This document shows positions 32,907 through 41,769 of a DNA stretch of 64,000 nucleotides, one piece after another. Positions within the stretch are counted from its first letter, which is position 1; every line of letters begins with the position of its first letter. The position numbers and the translations under genes were made by a program. Location of the stretch: contig NZ_LAQL01000003.1 in the NCBI RefSeq assembly GCF_001026905.1, positions 372,001-436,000 on the forward strand. Direction: 5' to 3'. The notes under the pieces are model-generated. The model was given only the letters and a program-made list of their open reading frames with translations. It was not told the DNA's origin and searched no databases. The stretch is from Kiloniella spongiae. Lineage in GTDB: Bacteria; Pseudomonadota; Alphaproteobacteria; Kiloniellales; Kiloniellaceae.

Positions 32907-35177
32907 ATGAACGTACGCATTATTAAAACTCTCGCTTTTTGTCTGACTCTTTCATTTTTCCTTTCTATTCTTTTCGTTTCAAATCCTGAACCTGTTTATG
33001 CCCAGACGATTTTTTCTGGTGATGACAATTCTGCATCTGAAAGTCCGGAAATTCCAGAGGACTTAAGCCCTGAACTGATTGATAGCTTGCTGGCCCAAAC
33101 CAGTGACGAACAACTCAGAGAACTCTTCCGCGAAGAGCTTCTTCGACAAGCAGAGGCAAAAGAAGCTGAAGAAATCGAAGGTGTCAGTATTCTTGCGGGT
33201 ATTGAGATGCGACTGACCGACATGGTCAATCGTATTGAAAGTCGTGTTACCCGATGGATAGATGCAATTGCCAATCTGGGTGCTAGAGGACCCAAGGTCG
33301 ATGAACGTTTGGCGCAAGCTGAATATGGCATTGGTGGTATGCTTATGGCTGGGGCTGCTTTGGTTTTTGTCGGCTTCTTGGTTGCGATGATCGTCAAATT
33401 ATTGCTTAAAAAATGGCGGGGGGTTTTACGCATGCCTCGTCACTACGGATACTGGGAAAGAGTCCTGAGAACGCTTACCCTGGGCTTTTTCGAAGTTCTG
33501 CCCATTGTTGGTTTTCTGATTGCAACGCGCCTATTCGCCTCATTTATTGAAGGTCCTCTTGGCCCTTTGAACGGGATGGTGTGGATCTATTACACAGGCA
33601 TTTCCTATAGTTGGCTCTTTGTCGTCGTAGCCAGACGAGCCTTTGCGCCGGATGTCCCACAGATCCGGATAGCGCCTTTGGAAGATGAAGCATCACAAAA
33701 GACCTTCTCTCTTTTGCAGCGTGCCGTTTGTATTGGTGCAGCTGGATGGGTCGGGGCTGGTTTCTTCCCGACATTGGGTTGGGGCTTTCCGCCTGCGCTC
33801 ATTACGGTGGCGATTGCTGGCACAGCGGTTGCCGGATTACTTTTGTTTGCTTTGGTTCGCAATTTTGAAAAAGTCAAAGGGGTGAGCTTATCAATTCTAT
33901 CAGGAACCCAAGACATAAGGGACACTCGGGAAATTTCTGGCGTTGTTCGGGTTCTTTCTGCGGCTGCACCAATCTTTCTTGCCGTTTATATTTTCTTTGC
34001 CTGGGTTTTCTGGTTGGCTCATTGGTTAGAGCGAGGTCAGCATCAACTAGAAGGACCCGTAGGGACTTTTATTATCTTTTTTGCGCTACCAATTTTTGAT
34101 CGATTAGGCCGTGAAGTGGTTGGGACTCTTCTAAGAAAAGAGAGTGATCGAGCGGAAAGATTTCGGGATGTTTTTCGCGGAACCTGGCGGGTCCTTGCTT
34201 CTTTTGTTGCTGCTATTTTGGTGATTGACCTCTGGGGGCTTGATCTTTTGTCTTTGGCAAAGGGAGAAGACGCCTCTTTATGGGCCAGTACAGGGTTTGA
34301 TATTCTCATAACGCTTTTGATAGGGCTACTGATATGGAAAATGATCGGGGCCGCACTCTATACCGAAAAACGTATCAGTGATGCGTCTGAAGATGTTGAT
34401 CCAGCTGATGCGCCCTCGGCATCGCGGCTGGATACATTGACTCCTTTATTTCGAAACACCTTGCTCGGGTTCTTGGGCATTATCGTCATCATGACCGTGT
34501 TATCGGCCATCGGGGTTGATATCGCTCCGCTGATTGCGTCTGCCGGTGTTGTCGGTATCGCAGTTGGTTTTGGGGCTCAGACTCTGGTAAAGGATATTTT
34601 CTCGGGCATTTTCTTTCTCATTGATGATGCTTTCAGGGTTGGTGAGTATATTGAGTTGGATAAAGAAACCCGTGGTGAAGTGGAATCAATTTCCATTCGT
34701 TCCCTTCAGCTCCGGCACCACAGAGGATCCGTCATCACCATTCCTTTTGGTGAATTAAAAAAGATCACTAACCATAATCGGGATTGGGTAATTTATAAGA
34801 TGCCATTCAGGCTAGAACCACACACAGATCCTCAGCATTTGAAGAAAGTGGTTAAGCGTGTCGGGGCAGAATTTATGGAACATCCTGAACACGGTCCCAA
34901 GTTTATCGAGCCCCTGAAAAGCCAGGGTATTTTCAGTATCGATGATGATTCAGCCTTGATCATGCGGGTGAAATTCAAATGTAAGCCAAGGGCTCAGTTC
35001 GTTCTCAGGCGCGATATTTATCACAGGTTAAGGGCGGTCTTCGCTGAAGAGGGCATTGAGTTTGCCCGTAGAAAAGTGGAAGTCGTTGGCCCCGATGGTG
35101 AGCAGGTTGACAGTTCATCTGCTGCCGCTTTGCCCCCTGATGCACTTGTTGAATCTGCACCTTCTACCCCACGCTAG
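32907..35177 (+). CDS. Large MscS-family mechanosensitive channel
   Basis: From ATG 32907 the product is 756 residues; an in-frame GTG lies three codons earlier. A signal peptide of about 33 residues ends near PVYAQ. A periplasmic helical region (to about 140) contains an Asp/Glu-rich stretch, then about ten transmembrane segments. The MscS core starts near residue 525 with SAGVVGIAVGFGAQTLVKDI and continues IDDAFRVGEYIEL. The cytoplasmic beta domain then has SLQLRHHRGSVITIPFGELK. It opens under membrane tension and protects from hypo-osmotic shock. No neighbour shares its transcript. Confidence 0.9.
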   Translation: MNVRIIKTLAFCLTLSFFLSILFVSNPEPVYAQTIFSGDDNSASESPEIPEDLSPELIDSLLAQTSDEQLRELFREELLRQAEAKEAEEIEGVSILAGIEMRLTDMVNRIESRVTRWIDAIANLGARGPKVDERLAQAEYGIGGMLMAGAALVFVGFLVAMIVKLLLKKWRGVLRMPRHYGYWERVLRTLTLGFFEVLPIVGFLIATRLFASFIEGPLGPLNGMVWIYYTGISYSWLFVVVARRAFAPDVPQIRIAPLEDEASQKTFSLLQRAVCIGAAGWVGAGFFPTLGWGFPPALITVAIAGTAVAGLLLFALVRNFEKVKGVSLSILSGTQDIRDTREISGVVRVLSAAAPIFLAVYIFFAWVFWLAHWLERGQHQLEGPVGTFIIFFALPIFDRLGREVVGTLLRKESDRAERFRDVFRGTWRVLASFVAAILVIDLWGLDLLSLAKGEDASLWASTGFDILITLLIGLLIWKMIGAALYTEKRISDASEDVDPADAPSASRLDTLTPLFRNTLLGFLGIIVIMTVLSAIGVDIAPLIASAGVVGIAVGFGAQTLVKDIFSGIFFLIDDAFRVGEYIELDKETRGEVESISIRSLQLRHHRGSVITIPFGELKKITNHNRDWVIYKMPFRLEPHTDPQHLKKVVKRVGAEFMEHPEHGPKFIEPLKSQGIFSIDDDSALIMRVKFKCKPRAQFVLRRDIYHRLRAVFAEEGIEFARRKVEVVGPDGEQVDSSSAAALPPDALVESAPSTPR

Positions 35178-35219
35178 GTAAAGGGGGTGGATGACTTTCG
35201 TGTTCCCAAGGCTTTGAAA

Positions 35220-35251
35220 CTCAGGGCTATTAAATCAATAACAGCCCTGAG
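35220..35251. terminator. Bidirectional hairpin between MscS and TRAP genes
   Basis: CTCAGGGCT (35220-35228) and AGCCCTGAG (35243-35251) form a 9-bp stem. T- and A-rich sequence flanks it, and the genes on both sides converge on it. Confidence 0.65.
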
Positions 35252-35283
35252 GTAATAAAAGTTCTTAATGAATATTGCTCAAC

Positions 35284-36600
35284 CTATAATCCTACCAATA
35301 ATGACGGTAGGTAAGTTGCTGTTTCGGGAAGAAGAGCCACGACGAGTAAAACCAGCAACTGTAGAATGACAAAGGGAATAACGCCTCTGTACATGTGCTG
35401 ATAGGTTAAGCTAGGCGGGGCTATTGAACGCAGGTAAAAGATCGACGGGGCCATCGGCGGGGTCAGATAGGATGTCTGGATAACAACCATCACCATGACG
35501 GCAAACCAGATGGGGTCTATACCTGCTGATTTCACAATGGGGGCAAAGATTGGAATACAGATCAGGACGATTGATATCCAATCGAGCACAAACCCGGCGA
35601 TAAATACAATCAGCAACAGGAAGACGATCAGCCCGGTGTTGCCAAATCCGATAAAGTCCACGAGATCCCTGATCAACTGACCGCCACCCGCGAGCGCAAA
35701 GATCCCCGTGAACATGGTACCACCAACCACGATCAACATGATCATAGATGTAACGCGTACTGTAACGGCCAGTGATGCTTTGAGGGTTTCGAAACTAAGC
35801 TCTTTGAACGAGGCTGCGAGTAATAAAGCACCAACAGCACCAACAGCGGCGGCTTCGGTTGGTGAAGCTGCTCCGGCAAGAAGCGATCCCAGTACCGCAA
35901 AGATCAATACCAATGGAGGGATGAGAGCTTTAAGGGTAATCGTCAATTTTTCAGAAAGCGAAATATCGAGATCTACAGCGGGAATAGGGGGGGAGTCCTG
36001 TGGCTTTAAAATCGCCCTGATTAATAGGTATCCTAAAAAGAAGGCGACCATAAGCAGGCCGGGAATAAGCGAAGCGGCAAAGAGTTGCCCCACAGATAGC
36101 TGTGCAATTGACGCATAAACGACAACAACGATAGAGGGCGGAATGATGGTACCCAGTGATCCTCCGGCGCAAATCGTTCCGGCTATTAGCTCGCCGTTAT
36201 AGTTGTAGCGTTGCATGGCGGGGATCGCCATCAGGCCAACAACAATTTCGACAGCCCCGACAACACCGGATGCGGCAGCAAAGACTGCGCACATCAGAAT
36301 TGTTGCTATACCGATGCCACCGGGCAGGCGACCAACCCAAAGCTGTAGTGCTTTGAACAGGCGGAGAGCAATCCCTGATCGCTCAAGAATAGCCCCCATA
36401 AAGATGAAGAGCGGGATTGCGGCAAGAATAAAATTGGAACTGGTTGATAGAATAGGTCCATAGAGTTGCAGGAAAATCATATCGCCCAGGATGATATATC
36501 CAAACAGTACAGATATCAGAACCAGGGCGAAAGCAACGGGAAGGCCCATAAAGACAAGGGCGAAGAGGGCCGGAAACATTATAATAGGAAGAAAGTTCAT
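35284..36600 (-). CDS. dctM: TRAP transporter large permease (DctM)
   Basis: The product is 438 residues with about twelve hydrophobic segments. Recognisable blocks are LPVAFALVLISVLFGYI, then AIPLFIFMGAILERSGIA, then GGSLGTIIPPSI and later FVLDWISIVLICIPIFAPIV. It forms the sodium-driven transport subunit in the inner membrane. It overlaps the small permease gene by 4 nt. The ligand belongs to the carboxylate or mannitol-type range typical of DctPQM; the TRAP substrate-binding protein is the deciding part. Confidence 0.92.
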   Translation of the reverse strand: MNFLPIIMFPALFALVFMGLPVAFALVLISVLFGYIILGDMIFLQLYGPILSTSSNFILAAIPLFIFMGAILERSGIALRLFKALQLWVGRLPGGIGIATILMCAVFAAASGVVGAVEIVVGLMAIPAMQRYNYNGELIAGTICAGGSLGTIIPPSIVVVVYASIAQLSVGQLFAASLIPGLLMVAFFLGYLLIRAILKPQDSPPIPAVDLDISLSEKLTITLKALIPPLVLIFAVLGSLLAGAASPTEAAAVGAVGALLLAASFKELSFETLKASLAVTVRVTSMIMLIVVGGTMFTGIFALAGGGQLIRDLVDFIGFGNTGLIVFLLLIVFIAGFVLDWISIVLICIPIFAPIVKSAGIDPIWFAVMVMVVIQTSYLTPPMAPSIFYLRSIAPPSLTYQHMYRGVIPFVILQLLVLLVVALLPETATYLPSLLVGL

Positions 36601-37166
36601 GACTTCTCTCCCGTATTATTTATTTCAATGGTGTCAATCTCGATATTGTCAATTTCCCCGGCATGTTCGCCCGGTATTTTTTCACGCTTGAGATACTTCA
36701 TGCCTTCGCAAAAAAACTGAAGGGCGAAAATACCAAGACCTAATGCGATGACGCCGTAAAAGGGCCAAACCAAGGGTGCCCAGGGGCTTACATTTTCGAC
36801 CTCGTTAGTAATAAAGGCTTTGTATGCCTTCTTACCTGCGATGTATGTGAAAATACTGAAACAAGGTCCTAACAGGAAACTGTAGAAGAAGCCGTTGAGG
36901 AATTGCTGAGTCTTATGGCTGAGGCGGCTGGAAAGAAAATCAATACGAACATGCGCATCAGCTTGCAGGGTAAAGGCTGCGCCAAGTAAAAAGATTGTCC
37001 CGTTGAGCATATAGGAAATATCAAAGGCCCAAAGAGTAGGGGCATCAAAGACATAGCGTGCAATGACCTCATAGATCATTGATAGAACCAGACAGAGTAT
37101 TACCAGCTTGGCGATACCGCCAAAGAAGTTGGAAACTCTGTCGATAACGGACAGAAAAGAGGTCAT
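36597..37166 (-). CDS. dctQ: TRAP transporter small permease (DctQ)
   Basis: The product is 189 residues with four transmembrane helices, including AKLVILCLVLSMIYEVIARY and ISYMLNGTIFLLGAAFTLQ, then the conserved HVRIDFLSSRL. A charged tail of about 35 residues ends the protein. It pairs with DctM, whose gene it overlaps. The binding-protein gene lies 146 bp upstream, separated by a strong hairpin at 37256-37288. Confidence 0.9.
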   Translation of the reverse strand: MTSFLSVIDRVSNFFGGIAKLVILCLVLSMIYEVIARYVFDAPTLWAFDISYMLNGTIFLLGAAFTLQADAHVRIDFLSSRLSHKTQQFLNGFFYSFLLGPCFSIFTYIAGKKAYKAFITNEVENVSPWAPLVWPFYGVIALGLGIFALQFFCEGMKYLKREKIPGEHAGEIDNIEIDTIEINNTGEKS

Positions 37167-37255
37167 GGTTTACCCCGGATGTATTTTGATTTGTTTGATA
37201 TGGAAACAAACTTTATGGCTGCCAAGCTTTGTAACTGGCCTACCGAACAGGATCT

Positions 37256-37288
37256 TTAAATGAGCCAACATAAAGTTGGCTCATTTAA
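37256..37288 (-). terminator. Intercistronic stem-loop between TRAP binding protein and permease genes
   Basis: A 14-bp perfect stem (37256-37269 with 37275-37288, core AATGAGCCAAC / GTTGGCTCATT) closes a 5-nt loop. It lies just past the binding-protein stop in the direction of transcription. As with the hairpin at 26320-26354, it probably raises binding-protein yield over permease. Confidence 0.72.
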
Positions 37289-37312
37289 TCGATTGTGAAA
37301 AAGAATTTTTCC

Positions 37313-38380
37313 CTACTTCACGATATCTCTAACAAGATATTCAGAGTTTTCAGCCCATGCTTTTTGGTACGCAAAGTATGAGTCCATGATTTTCTGCATG
37401 GATGTATCGCCGGCATCGGCAAGTTCTTTGGCTTTCTTCCGTGCCCAACTACGACCTGCTTCGCGCATTTCTTCGACAACGGCGTTATCGAGGGTAATCA
37501 TCTCGACCTTGGTTTTTTTGTATTCAGCCATTGCCTTGATGTCGGAGTTACCGAAATGAGCATAACTTTCATAGGTCGTAAGCTTTGCAGCAGCTTCGAT
37601 TTGAGCTTTAAGATCATCAGGTAGAGCATCCCATGTTTCTGTTTTTACGAAGACTTCCCAAAGGAAAGAAGGCTGATGCACGCCCGGCATAATGATATAG
37701 GGGGCAACTTCGTGAAAACCTTCGCTCAGGTTCGCACCGGGGGTTGACCATTCTATCGCATCGACACCTTTTCTTTGTAGAAGGGTATAGATCTCACCAC
37801 CGGGAACAACGGTTGGAACACCGCCGTAGGTTTCTTTTACCACAGCTGCCCATGCACCGGAGGTTCTGTATTTTAGGCCTTTAAGGTCAGCTGTTGTTCT
37901 GATTTCCTTGTTTGAATGGGCCATGAACTCGGATGTGCCGATACCGACAACAATGGAATGAAGACCCATTTTTTCGCGGCGGAAGTCCTGTAGCATCTTT
38001 TCGCCACCGCCATTATATACCCAATGCAGGGTTGCTTCGCCTGACATGCCGCCGGGGAAGCTGGCAAAAATGGCGTTGGTTGGATCCTGATTGACAAGAT
38101 ATGACGGGGTAGAGTGCCCTGCATCTACCAAGCCATCCTGTACCGCTTCATACACTTTAAAGGCTGGAACAATTACACCAGCGCCAAAGGGCTGTACTTC
38201 CAATTTACCACCAGTTGTGACTTCTACATTTGCGGCAAAGCGTTCCATAAAATTCTGGTAGAAAAATGAACCTTCGGAAATCGCCGCTGGCATGCGCCAT
38301 GTTATTTCAGCCGCATTTACAATGCTTCCGGTACAGATTGAGCCCGCAATAAGAGCTGGGGCGATAAGTTTCTTAAACAT
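37313..38380 (-). CDS. dctP: TRAP transporter periplasmic binding protein (DctP)
   Basis: I take ATG 38378-38380, preceded by GTGGAGGACTTC, over an upstream in-frame start. The 355-residue product has a signal peptide (cleavage near IVNAA, residue 24). The mature protein has the TauT/DctP features EITWRMPAAISEGSFFYQNF, then GLKYRTSGAWAAVV carrying the conserved Arg that binds a carboxylate, then GVDAIEWSTPGAN. The ligand is likely a carboxylate, possibly a 2-oxo or aromatic acid; not resolvable by eye. It is the first gene of the operon. Confidence 0.9.
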   Translation of the reverse strand: MFKKLIAPALIAGSICTGSIVNAAEITWRMPAAISEGSFFYQNFMERFAANVEVTTGGKLEVQPFGAGVIVPAFKVYEAVQDGLVDAGHSTPSYLVNQDPTNAIFASFPGGMSGEATLHWVYNGGGEKMLQDFRREKMGLHSIVVGIGTSEFMAHSNKEIRTTADLKGLKYRTSGAWAAVVKETYGGVPTVVPGGEIYTLLQRKGVDAIEWSTPGANLSEGFHEVAPYIIMPGVHQPSFLWEVFVKTETWDALPDDLKAQIEAAAKLTTYESYAHFGNSDIKAMAEYKKTKVEMITLDNAVVEEMREAGRSWARKKAKELADAGDTSMQKIMDSYFAYQKAWAENSEYLVRDIVK

Positions 38381-38747
38381 GAAGTCCTCCACTATTACAT
38401 ACCCCTTTTTTCGGGGCTTGATGAGGTCGTGTTCCTGATAATTATCTATCGAAGGATAGCCAAAGGTACCGTGGCACGACCTAGCTTGATTTGTTAAGCG
38501 GTTGTTTTTATTTTCTTAATCGACCTTGTCAAAAGCGTATAAGGCCGAAGCCTTGTAGGCCAGTTTTGTTGTTTCCAACCGCTTGGTAAATGATCATAGC
38601 AATTATTGTATACAATATTCAATATCAAATATACGAGTCGCTTGTGTATATGACATCGTAAATAGAGGATGAATTCATCAGAAGATCTTGATATGGTTAG
38701 GTCAATCTCATCTACAGATTTTTATTTTTTTGTAATTATCAGGCGCC
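38381..38747. other. 367-bp divergent regulatory region of TRAP and AraC genes
   Basis: No gene is supported. It holds CCCC-T-run-GGGG at 38402-38416 and CTATC/GATAG near 38446-38459. Its clearest element is the palindrome at 38605-38616. It is AT-rich from 38580 to 38660. Confidence 0.6.
38605..38616. promoter_or_regulatory. Perfect palindrome of GntR/FCD operator type
   Basis: ATTGTATACAAT is a perfect 12-bp palindrome. Its TTGTATACAA core is common among GntR regulators of the FCD group, which often control TRAP operons. No such regulator gene adjoins; the adjacent regulator is AraC-type. Confidence 0.5.
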
Positions 38748-39383
38748 ATGTACAACAGCGTTTTAGAAATTTGGCATTCGGTTGCAGAGAAGAATGATCA
38801 AGCTTTTATCATTCCTGATGGGTGTTGTGATCTCATTTTAAAATCTCGCCTTGGTCAAGAACCAATATGGTTTATGTCTGACCTGGCTGAAACCAGTCAG
38901 GTTATATCTGTGAAAAGAGGGGATCGTTTCACTGGGTATCGATTACGCGCAGGTGCTGATGTTCAAATCGATGGTTTGATTCATGCTGTAAAAGGTCGTT
39001 TTCCTGACCGGGATATTGTGGATATTATCAATTACTATGCCTCTTATGATGCTAATGTTGATGAAGCTCTGCGGTGTTTAGCTTCGGATGTGCTAACAGT
39101 AAATGATGCGGCTTTGACCCTTGGGGTGAGTGCAAGAACCTTACAACGTTATGTCGGCAAAAAAACCGGAAAGTCCCCGATCTTTTGGCATCGATTGGCC
39201 CGGGTGCGAAGGGCAGGGCGAGATATCGCATTGGCAAATTCTCTTGCCGAATTCGCCTTGGATTATGGTTTTTCCGATCAAGCCCACATGACACGAGAAT
39301 TCAGACATTGGTTTTCGTTAAGTCCTTGTTCTTTCAAAAAAATCTCTTTGGAACGGGGCGTTTTTCAGCCCGGGTATGAATAA
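38748..39383 (+). CDS. AraC-family regulator
   Basis: The product is 211 residues. The N-terminal half contains IIPDGCCDLILK and LRAGADVQIDG, the short beta-rich sensor fold often seen before AraC domains with a CCDLI motif. The C-terminal AraC domain (about 110-205) shows LTVNDAALTLGVSARTLQRY and then FALDYGFSDQAHMTREFRHW. It is divergent from the TRAP operon and may control it, although the palindrome between them is not AraC-like. The unusual point is the short length. Confidence 0.85.
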   Translation: MYNSVLEIWHSVAEKNDQAFIIPDGCCDLILKSRLGQEPIWFMSDLAETSQVISVKRGDRFTGYRLRAGADVQIDGLIHAVKGRFPDRDIVDIINYYASYDANVDEALRCLASDVLTVNDAALTLGVSARTLQRYVGKKTGKSPIFWHRLARVRRAGRDIALANSLAEFALDYGFSDQAHMTREFRHWFSLSPCSFKKISLERGVFQPGYE

Positions 39384-39401
39384 ACAAAATTCTTTTGTAT
39401 C

Positions 39402-40178
39402 TTACTGATACTTCGCGTGAATTTTATCATACGTGCCGTCTGATTTAATTACAGCCAGTCCTTTGTTGAATTTGGCTAATATAAATTTTGATGCGGGCCA
39501 ATTTTTACTAAAGCACAGATGTAGGGGGACCCTGTCGGGCATGTCGAAGTATCTCAGTTCTGATCCTGTAGATTTTCCTGCAGTGATGTACTTAATAAAT
39601 TCTCTGCCTGAATAGAAAAAATCAATATTCCGTTTCAACAATATATTTAGTGCTGCATGATCGTTTAGAACTGGGTGATAAGGCACTTCTGCTTTTTTCA
39701 ACTCTAGTTCGTTGACGTATCCGCTCACGACAACAATTTTTTTTCCGATACCATCGCGTAAAGTTCGTGGTATTTCCCCCTGATAATCCTGTTTCGCGAT
39801 ATAGCTATTTGTCATATGGCTGATTGGCTTTGAGTAAAAAATGTAATGGTCGCGGCTTGGATCTTTGGCGCAAGACAGAGCTGCGGCCGTCTTTCCCTGC
39901 TCTGTTCTCAGCAAGATTCTAGACCAAGGCATAAACTCGACCTTGGCGTTAATGCTGACGCGACGAAAAGCTTCGATGACAACTTCAACATCAAAGCCTC
40001 TTAAATCTTTCCCTTGTGATTTTTCAATAGAGTAGGGAGGGTAGTGTACAGCATGTATTGTAATTTTCTTCTGCTCAGAAAATGCTTCAGAGACAAGTAT
40101 CCACTGCGCAAATATAACGAACACCAGATATTGAAAAAAATGAGGCTTTTTCACCATGATATCGAGAGCCAAAGGCAT
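39402..40178 (-). CDS. Orphan periplasmic solute-binding protein (family 3)
   Basis: The start is uncertain: ATG 40176-40178 (258 residues) has CGGGG before it and gives a signal peptide ending near SEAFS; longer and shorter starts exist. The mature part has HAVHYPPYSI at the ligand cleft entrance, GKDLRGFDVEVVIEAFRRV and a C-terminal KSDGTYDKIHAKYQ. This is the SBP_bac_3 fold of amino-acid binders. No permease or ATPase is close. It is divergent from a distant paralogue at 40403. Such orphans may feed a chemoreceptor or a sensor. Confidence 0.82.
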   Translation of the reverse strand: MPLALDIMVKKPHFFQYLVFVIFAQWILVSEAFSEQKKITIHAVHYPPYSIEKSQGKDLRGFDVEVVIEAFRRVSINAKVEFMPWSRILLRTEQGKTAAALSCAKDPSRDHYIFYSKPISHMTNSYIAKQDYQGEIPRTLRDGIGKKIVVVSGYVNELELKKAEVPYHPVLNDHAALNILLKRNIDFFYSGREFIKYITAGKSTGSELRYFDMPDRVPLHLCFSKNWPASKFILAKFNKGLAVIKSDGTYDKIHAKYQ

Positions 40179-40402
40179 AATACCCCGACTGCTCTTTCTG
40201 TCCTTTCTTGCATCGCCCAATTTTTCGAAAACTCTCAAGATTATTATCGGAGACAGTAAGGGGTAAGTATTGATAATTGTTAAATTTGAGTGTGCATAGA
40301 TATCAATAATAAACCAAAAGGACATTAATGAATGCTTAGAATTTAGTAGGGTAGAATTTTTGCGACCCTAAAAGGCTTTTAGACGCTTGAGCAGGAACAT
40401 TA

Positions 40403-41188
40403 ATGTTTAATCGATTAAGTTTCCGAGTATTTGTTTTTCTGTTCATTATGGGGGCAGCCATTGGGAAAAGTCAGGCATCTGAAAACTTTGTTTGGTTGGA
40501 TGATGTCGATTATGAACCCTTTATATATAACGGGTCAAACAATCATCCTAAGGGCTTGTTTATAGATGTTATTTCTGAAGTTTTTAAGCGACTTGATCAG
40601 CCGCTAACTATTCGGTTGTACCCATGGAAACGGACGCAATCGTTGATTAAGAGCAAGAAGGGGGACGCTATGTTGACAATAGCAACACCCGAAAGATTAT
40701 CCTACTTGTCTGCTAGTGATCCTGTCTTTACCTTTACTTGGAGATTGTTCGCAAATAGAAAAAATCCAAATAAAAATATTCTGTTGAAAGCGCGAACGGC
40801 GAATGATCTTAGAGAATTTAGGCTCTTGTCATATTTGGGAAACGGTTGGGCTGAAGAAAACTTAAAAAATTTGAAGGTGACTTATGCTCCTCAATTTACG
40901 CAGGCATTAATTATGTTAGTTCAAAGAGATACCTCTTTTGATGCGATGATCGAGCATGATTTTATCTTGAAATATAATATTAATCGCCTGATCAAAGAAG
41001 GGAAGCTTAGGCAAGAACACAGCCAAATACTCGAAGAAGGCACCTACCCTTTTGAGGAAGTTGAATTCAGATTTTTAATTCGAAAAGATTCTTCTCATGC
41101 CGGTATTTTACCCGCATTTAACGTGGCTTTGTCGGATATGCGTGCAGATGGAACATATCAACGTATCTATAATAAGTATCTGCAATAA
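40403..41188 (+). CDS. Orphan periplasmic solute-binding protein (family 3), paralogue
   Basis: The product is 261 residues with a signal peptide of about 26 residues (cleavage near SQAS). Shared features with the protein at 39402-40178 are the DVDYEPFIYNG cleft, KGLFIDVISEVFKRL, LYPWKR and the terminal RADGTYQRIYNKYLQ. Identity is low, so the two diverged long ago or bind different ligands. No transporter subunits adjoin. The two genes share a 224-bp promoter region. Periplasmic location is likely; ligand unknown. Confidence 0.83.
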   Translation: MFNRLSFRVFVFLFIMGAAIGKSQASENFVWLDDVDYEPFIYNGSNNHPKGLFIDVISEVFKRLDQPLTIRLYPWKRTQSLIKSKKGDAMLTIATPERLSYLSASDPVFTFTWRLFANRKNPNKNILLKARTANDLREFRLLSYLGNGWAEENLKNLKVTYAPQFTQALIMLVQRDTSFDAMIEHDFILKYNINRLIKEGKLRQEHSQILEEGTYPFEEVEFRFLIRKDSSHAGILPAFNVALSDMRADGTYQRIYNKYLQ

Positions 41189-41288
41189 AAGAGATACTTA
41201 TTATAGCTATTGTGAATTGCAATTTTCAGTCAGGGTCCTTGTCGTTATCGAAGTAGGTTGTTTTGATTTAGATAAGTGCTTGTAACAA

Positions 41289-41672
41289 CTAATTTTTTAT
41301 GGGCGTACAGATTTCTATAAGAAATCCGTTAAGGTCAGTTACATAAGCAGTTACCTGTCCCCATGGCATTTCTGCTGGTTTCTGAATAGGGATTGCCCCT
41401 GATTTTAGTGCACGATCAAATGCTTGCGATACATCGTCTGTGGTAAAAGCGATTTCAAAACTGGGATGATCCCTTTGTGGCGAAGATGGCTTCTTACCCA
41501 GTTCTTTCATTAGGGAAATAGACGAAAAAGATAATGTTGTTTGCCCTGTATCGAGTTCACCATAGTCTCCGCTTTCATGAAGCATTTTCTGTTTAAGATC
41601 AAAAGCCTTTTGATAAAATTCCAATGTTGAGGGGACATTCTGGACATAAAGAATGGTATAGGCGAGTTGCAC
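41289..41672 (-). CDS. VOC-family protein in the TetR locus
   Basis: The start is GTG supported by AAAGGAGAAACC. The 127-residue product begins QLAYTILYVQNVPSTLEFYQ, a VOC first repeat, and ends YVTDLNGFLIEICTP, with a Glu where the metal ligand sits. The first-position ligand His is Thr or Tyr here, so it may not be a glyoxalase I. It lies 97 bp behind the TetR gene on the same strand and may share its transcript. Function open: detoxification, binding or ring cleavage. Confidence 0.8.
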   Translation of the reverse strand: MQLAYTILYVQNVPSTLEFYQKAFDLKQKMLHESGDYGELDTGQTTLSFSSISLMKELGKKPSSPQRDHPSFEIAFTTDDVSQAFDRALKSGAIPIQKPAEMPWGQVTAYVTDLNGFLIEICTPIKN

Positions 41673-41769
41673 TTGGTTTCTCCTTTGGTCTGATGTTTTC
41701 TATAAGTGAAAGGCCAGATTAAGGGAGTATTTTCTTTTGGTATTGAATATTTCGGACAGTGTTTCTTGT

